From: Astrocystis sublimbata
Taxonomy: Eukaryota > Ascomycota > Sordariomycetes > Xylariales > Xylariaceae
Length of the DNA: 64,000 nucleotides
Direction of reading: 5' to 3'
Assembly (NCBI GenBank): GCA_022453515.1
Contig: JAJNNY010000009.1
Span: forward strand, 496,001 to 560,000
The translations under genes and the position numbers were made by a program. Shown piece after piece: positions 59,339 to 64,000 of this stretch (within the stretch, counting starts at the first letter, position 1; every line of letters begins with the position of its first letter). The notes under the pieces are model-generated. The model had not been told where the DNA came from, did no database searches, and saw nothing but the letters and a program-made list of their open reading frames with translations.

Positions 59339-60536
59339 GGCATGAGGTGATGCTAGGTTGAGCTTAGTTTGTGGGGGGAAACGGCCGACTGCGTTGCCAC
59401 AAAGGCTGATTAGAAAGAGGAAAGATAAGTGAGCGATGTCGACGACGAAACAATGAGCTCAAAGTATTGAAGTTGAGGTAAGCTAGGTGCCTAGGTACCG
59501 ATAGGAGCTTTTCAAAGTGACCAGGAGACCACATAGCGAGAGCGTCCGCGTGACTCGTTGTGGGGGAATCGAGAATAGGCAAGCGCACATCGACGGAAGT
59601 CCCTCGATGGGGTGCTCCTGCTCAACAGGATTGCCGATAACCAACACCGTACCTGCAGGTGGGTAACACTTGGGAAGGTGCCGCCCGGTCTGCTTCAGTG
59701 CTTCTGAGGTCCCGTCCCGCCTTAGGTGATCTGATGTGTACCTCTACCTCCTGCCCGGCTAGGAATTTACCTAGGTACCGAGCTCCGTGTTGCTGTAGGT
59801 TACCAGGCCGGCGGGACCAGCGGGCAGCATTGACAGACGCATGCCATGCTAGGTGAGTGAGGATGCACCCATGAGACTCGCCTGACCTCACAGTCACAGT
59901 TTGCAAGATCGGGGGATGGAAAGATGCCGAGACAATTCGGATAGTTGCTCGGGACCTGGCTTGTTGAAGCTATCTCCATATTGAAGATGGCTATTTTCAG
60001 CCTTACCATGTGCCTCATCCATCCTGCCTTACATAGCGCAAGAATCGTGCATCTTTCGACGAGGATGACATCGAAACGATGCTTTAGATTGAGACCTCAG
60101 CATATTAGACATGGAAGCGACTTGACGCCGGCAAAACAGTCATGGTATAGCAGCATCAAGATCATCACGTGTCTGTTTCGTTTCTAATGTTCAGCATTTT
60201 CATTGATAAGAAAGCATCTGGTGGCCTAGGTACAAACGTACGCGAAACTAGCAAATGAAGAAACACCGACTCCTTCCGCCAGGCAGCCGCACCACCTGAG
60301 ATTAGGCGCCCATACATGACCGAATATGCCCAGATGCATCAATTACTTTTCTACCGCTGCCAGCAAATGCAACTTGGTTGTACATATGACAACCGTGGCA
60401 CCGGCCGCAGCAGATATCCGCCCCCAACGTCTATCTAACCCTGGAACAATACTCCTGGCCACCAACGTAGAGAGACACGTAATGTATGCAGAGAAATTGG
60501 GGGAGGAACGGAGGATTCTTGGTAAATAAAGAGTGT
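59339..60536. other. 1.2-kb spacer
   Basis: The right side holds the 3' flank of the eIF4A gene. CTAGGTGCCTAGGTACC occurs at 59483-59499 and TTACCTAGGTACC at 59767-59779. No gene was supported. Confidence 0.5.
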
Positions 60537-61937
60537 TTAGATGAGGTCGGCAACGTTCATGGGCATCTCCTCGATTTGGGTGCTGTAGAATTGCTCGATT
60601 TCTCTCATCATGCGGACATCCTCGGCGGTGACGAAGTTGATCGCAACACCCTTTCGGCCGAAACGACCACCACGACCGATACGGTGGATGTAGTTCTCCC
60701 GGTTGGCGGGGAGATCGTAGTTGATGACCAGCGAGACCTGCTGGACGTCGATACCACGGGCAAGCAGATCCGTGGCGATGAGGACACGGGAAGAGCCCGA
60801 GCGGAACTCCTTCATGATAAGGTCACGCTGTCCTTGGTCCATGTCACCGTGCATGGCCGAGACGGTGAAGTCACGGGCAGTCAGCTTGTCGGTAAGCCAG
60901 TCGACCTTTCTGCGGGTGTTGCAGAAAATGACGGCCTGGGTGATAGTAACCGTCTCGTAGAGATCGGATAGGGTGTCGAGCTTCCACTCTTCCTTCTCGA
61001 CAGCAATGTAGAATTGCTTGATACCTTCGAGCGTAAGCTCATCCTTCTTGACTAGAATACGGACGGGGTCGCGCATGAACTTTGTGGTAACCTCAAGGAC
61101 ATCCTGGGGCATGGTGGCGGATAGGAGGACGACCTGGGTGGACTGGGGCAATAGCTGGAAGATGTCGTAGATTTGCTCGGTGAAACCACGCTGAGAGAAC
61201 AAGAGTTAGCGACATTGTTCATTTTACTGGCAAGACATTGGGAAGAACTAACCGAAAGCATTTCGTCAGCTTCGTCAAGCACGAACATCTTCATGCCGTC
61301 AGTCTTCAAGAAGCGTCGCTGGATCATGTCCTGGACACGGCCGGGAGTGCCGACAACAACCTGAGGGCCGTCTTGCAGGGCCTTCATGTCGTCACGGACA
61401 CTGGTACCACCAATGCAGGCATGGCATTCAATGCTCATGAAATCACCAATAGCGACAACGACCTTCTGAATTTGTTGCGCAAGCTCGCGAGTGGGGGCCA
61501 AGATCAGGGCCTGGCACTGCTTGACGTTGGGGTCGATCTTCTGGAGCACAGAGATGGAAAAAGTGGCAGTCTTGCCAGTACCAGACTGGGCCTGCGCAAT
61601 AACGTCGTGTCCTGTTTTAGTTGTTAGTACCTCAGCCTGATGCGCCAATAATAGCAGTGGGAACACGTACCCTTGATGACCGGCATGATAGCGCGCTGCT
61701 GAATAGCAGACGGGCGCTCGAAACCGTACGCATAGACACCTGCGATGATAACATTGTCAGCCTTGATGGAACTGCGGCCGCGCGGCGGCGGGGTCTCTGT
61801 CGGTGCGGGCGTGGGCGTGGCTTACCTCGTAGAAGCTCGGAGCGCAGGGCCATCTCATCGAAGGAGTCGACGGTTTCATCATAGTTGGACTCGATTTGAG
61901 ACTGCTCGATATCCTCGAGCCCCTTGTCGGTAGCCAT
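60537..61937 (-). CDS. tif1: ATP-dependent RNA helicase eIF4A
   Basis: eIF4A is the DEAD-box helicase of the cap-binding complex that unwinds mRNA leaders. Minus-strand exons are 61826-61937, 61671-61739, 61253-61611 and 60537-61190, giving 397 aa. Motifs in order: [20 protein letters not shown] (Q motif), AQSGTGKT (I), [11 protein letters not shown] (Ia), [14 protein letters not shown] (II), LLSATMP (III), [13 protein letters not shown] (IV), [20 protein letters not shown] (V) and [20 protein letters not shown] (VI). The C-terminus [11 protein letters not shown] is characteristic of eIF4A rather than Fal1. It has a divergent partner, the F-box/JmjC gene at 62912. Confidence 0.97.
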
Positions 61938-62911
61938 GATTGCTGATTAACTTATGTGTCGCTCCTCGAATTCCAAGCACTGCTTGAAATTCAAGAAGGA
62001 GAGGATGAGGAGGGGTGGTGGGGTCGGGTTTAGTAAAAGCGTGGACTTCTGCGCTTGGGCAATGAAGTCGACGAAGAAGCGAACTGGGAGAATCGAATGG
62101 ACGGTAATACTCTCACACAGAATGAGAGATCCGGTCCAAGAGAGCAGGTTTTTCCGTTTGGTGTTGCTTGTTTGGGGATTGAACCTGAGGAGGTTTGGGA
62201 GAGATTGGAAGGGCGAGGGAAGAGCCTAAAGCACCTTTCAACTGGCAAGAAAAAAAAATTGAGTGGGGGCAAAACTCCGGAGAAAATTTGAGTTTGGACA
62301 GCTACTTATGGTTTCACAAAAGATACAAGCTCGCAGCGTGGGGCGCAGGTGCAAACTCAGCTGCGTAGGGCTCGCACAAAGTAGCGAGACCCGGCTGGTA
62401 GGTACCTGCCTCCATCTGCTGACGCTCTATGATAGGCAGAGCTCAGGTGCACAGGTGATAAAGGAGGGGTTGGAGGGGTCGATTCACTGCACTCGGCCAA
62501 TGCCCAGCTCCAGATCTAATATTAGCAGGTACACGATACACGCATTGACGTAGGTATCTCTAGGCTGCCCAGGCGTGAATGAGAGGCATTGATGGGATTT
62601 TAGACGCAAGATTCCCCATGAACTGCTGCAACGGTACTTGATCCCGAAGTACCTCGATTTGCTACCGGACGCCGTACCTGGGCATCAAGGCAAAACCTTC
62701 GATGCGCCAATGTCGCGCAACTACCCACAAGCACGGACCCAACATCCTAGGTTCTAGGTGCACCCTGCCTACTTCCTACATTGGTGAAAATTCATAGTGA
62801 AAGTGGCCCGGTGCCTGGGTGGGTAGGTATCCTTTGTCTTCCTTTTTATTTTTATATTGCATCGTGCATCCATAGCGGTATCTATACTTTCGCAGAAAGA
62901 GACTTGTCCCC
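61938..62911. promoter_or_regulatory. Divergent promoter region, eIF4A and F-box/JmjC gene
   Basis: No coding sequence was seen in this 974-base spacer. GGTAGGTACCTGCC lies at about 62397-62410 and further CCTAGG-type motifs occur at about 62747-62757. Confidence 0.5.
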
Positions 62912-64000
62912 ATGTTGCTTACAGAGGATCAGAGCCATGGAGGGGCAGGTAGTCTGTCCGAACGCGATGAGTTGAGTGCTGCTGTCGACTCAATTCCGAC
63001 CCATCCCATGGGCCTTAAACCTCTTGGGAATCTGTATTTCAGCAACGGCCCAAATGCCCGAGGACATACAGGTTTTGTCGGCCAGTTGCCAGATGAGATG
63101 ATATTGCACGTTCTGGAGTACTTTGACTCAGACTCGTTAAGATGCTTTGCCTCTACATGTCGCTTTCTGTACGCTTTTGGGCAGTTAGACGATCCGTGGA
63201 AAACCCTGTTTCTAGAGTGAGTCACAACCAATGAACCGAGTCTTTTCACATAGAAACTCTATACGGGGGGGATATGATACGGCGTACTTGACCGACTAGG
63301 AAGTTTGACTCATACCCACATCTGACTCTGCTGCATGTTGCCAACCGTGTGATCGGTACCCGGCGCATCTTGAAAGTTAGGGGTCGCTAGGCAATAGCGT
63401 GGCGATCTCGTGGTACGCATTTCCAGGCGGTAATATGCTGACATGTTTTTTGTCTAGATCGCGAAACTCTTCTGGAAGCGAGAGGGTGGCATGGAAAGGT
63501 ACATGGAGAGCCACCCACCTTAACATACCATCTGAGGCGCAAAGCAAGATCGACTGTAGCAACATTTATTCCGATGTCTTGCACAGGCCATTTGCGTGTT
63601 CGTATATTGGATTGAGGAAATACGCGACTACGATACCTGCAGCGAACGAAATATCTCGCTTGACCAACCTCGCATATGATGATTTCGCTCAGAACTGGAG
63701 CGACACCCCCTTCATCCTCACCGACTGCATACAGACGTGGCCGGTCTGCCACGAGTGGACGATTCAGCAGCTCCAACGGCGATTCTCAGATACGAGCTTT
63801 CGAGCCGAAGCCGTAGACTGGCCCTTCTCTACGTACAATGACTATCTCGCGAATAATCATGATGAAAGTCCCTTGTATCTGTTCGACCGAGCATTCGCGG
63901 AGAAGATGAACCTCAGCATTGGGCATAAAGACTCTGTTTACTGGCCACCCAACTGCTTCGGTCCTGATTTGTTCGAGGTACTGGGAGCAGAACGGCCAGC
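62912..64000 (+). CDS. F-box and JmjC-domain protein (JMJD6-related), 5' part
   Basis: Exon 1 (62912-63216) encodes a short leader and then an F-box-like segment, GFVGQLPDEMILHVLEYFDS with SLRCFASTCRFLYAF. After a 241-nt intron (63217-63457, GTGAGT...TAG) exon 2 continues SRNSSGSERVAWKGTWRATH, NIYSDVLHRPFACSYIGLRK, then the start of a JmjC fold: PFILTDCIQTWPVCHEWTIQ, RRFSDTSFRAEAVDWPFSTY, DESPLYLFDRAFAEKM and YWPPNCFGPDLFEVLG. The layout is that of the F-box/cupin proteins near JMJD6. The Fe-binding His-x-Asp should lie just past the window edge, so activity cannot be judged. The protein is open to the last base. Confidence 0.87.

Overview
The window is nuclear DNA of a filamentous ascomycete (Pezizomycotina, most likely Sordariomycetes). 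The protein-coding genes are separated by 0.3-3.6 kb spacers. Most contain short introns (about 50-110 nt) with GTRNGT donors, CTAAC/CTGAC-like branch sites and YAG acceptors. The products (Syf1, Vma8, Psf1, Uba4, Pam17, Hsp78, a GH93 enzyme, an exo-beta-D-glucosaminidase, Zn2Cys6 and 2EXR proteins) fit this group. No CRISPR, bacterial operon, rRNA or convincing tRNA was seen. Exon structures were derived by eye from splice signals, reading phase and conserved protein motifs.

Left part (1-22.4 kb) is mostly housekeeping: V-ATPase subunit D (3' end cut by the window, with two microexons), spliceosomal Syf1, a small conserved fungal protein, a 3.6-kb gene-free stretch, the CCA-adding tRNA nucleotidyltransferase, a secreted Ser/Thr-rich CBM19-like protein, mitochondrial Hsp78 with a heat-shock-element-like site, translation factor eEF1B-beta whose second intron carries a U18-like C/D snoRNA, the purine enzyme ATIC (ADE16/17 type), and the GINS subunit Psf1.

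Middle part (22.4-43 kb): a 2.8-kb spacer, a SulP/STAS/cyclic-nucleotide-binding-type transporter, an Emp24-type p24 cargo receptor, ARF1, the glycine cleavage T protein, a protein resembling the fungal luciferase of bioluminescent mushrooms, a GH93 exo-arabinanase-like secreted enzyme, and an unknown protein rich in S/T-P dipeptides.

The accessory patch at 43.7-47.1 kb looks like the wreck of a gene cluster. It holds a small fungal gene with one in-frame stop, the 3' third of an aldehyde dehydrogenase joined head-to-head within a few bases to the 3' part of a short-chain dehydrogenase, and a zinc-cluster regulator that ends soon after its DNA-binding domain. An intact GH2 exo-beta-D-glucosaminidase follows.

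Right part (51-64 kb): Pam17, Uba4, a 2EXR-type protein, a FluG-like amidohydrolase, an unrecognised coiled-coil protein, eIF4A, and the 5' part of an F-box/JmjC protein that runs off the end. A palindromic motif related to TACCTAGGTA recurs in many spacers; I did not notice it inside coding exons.
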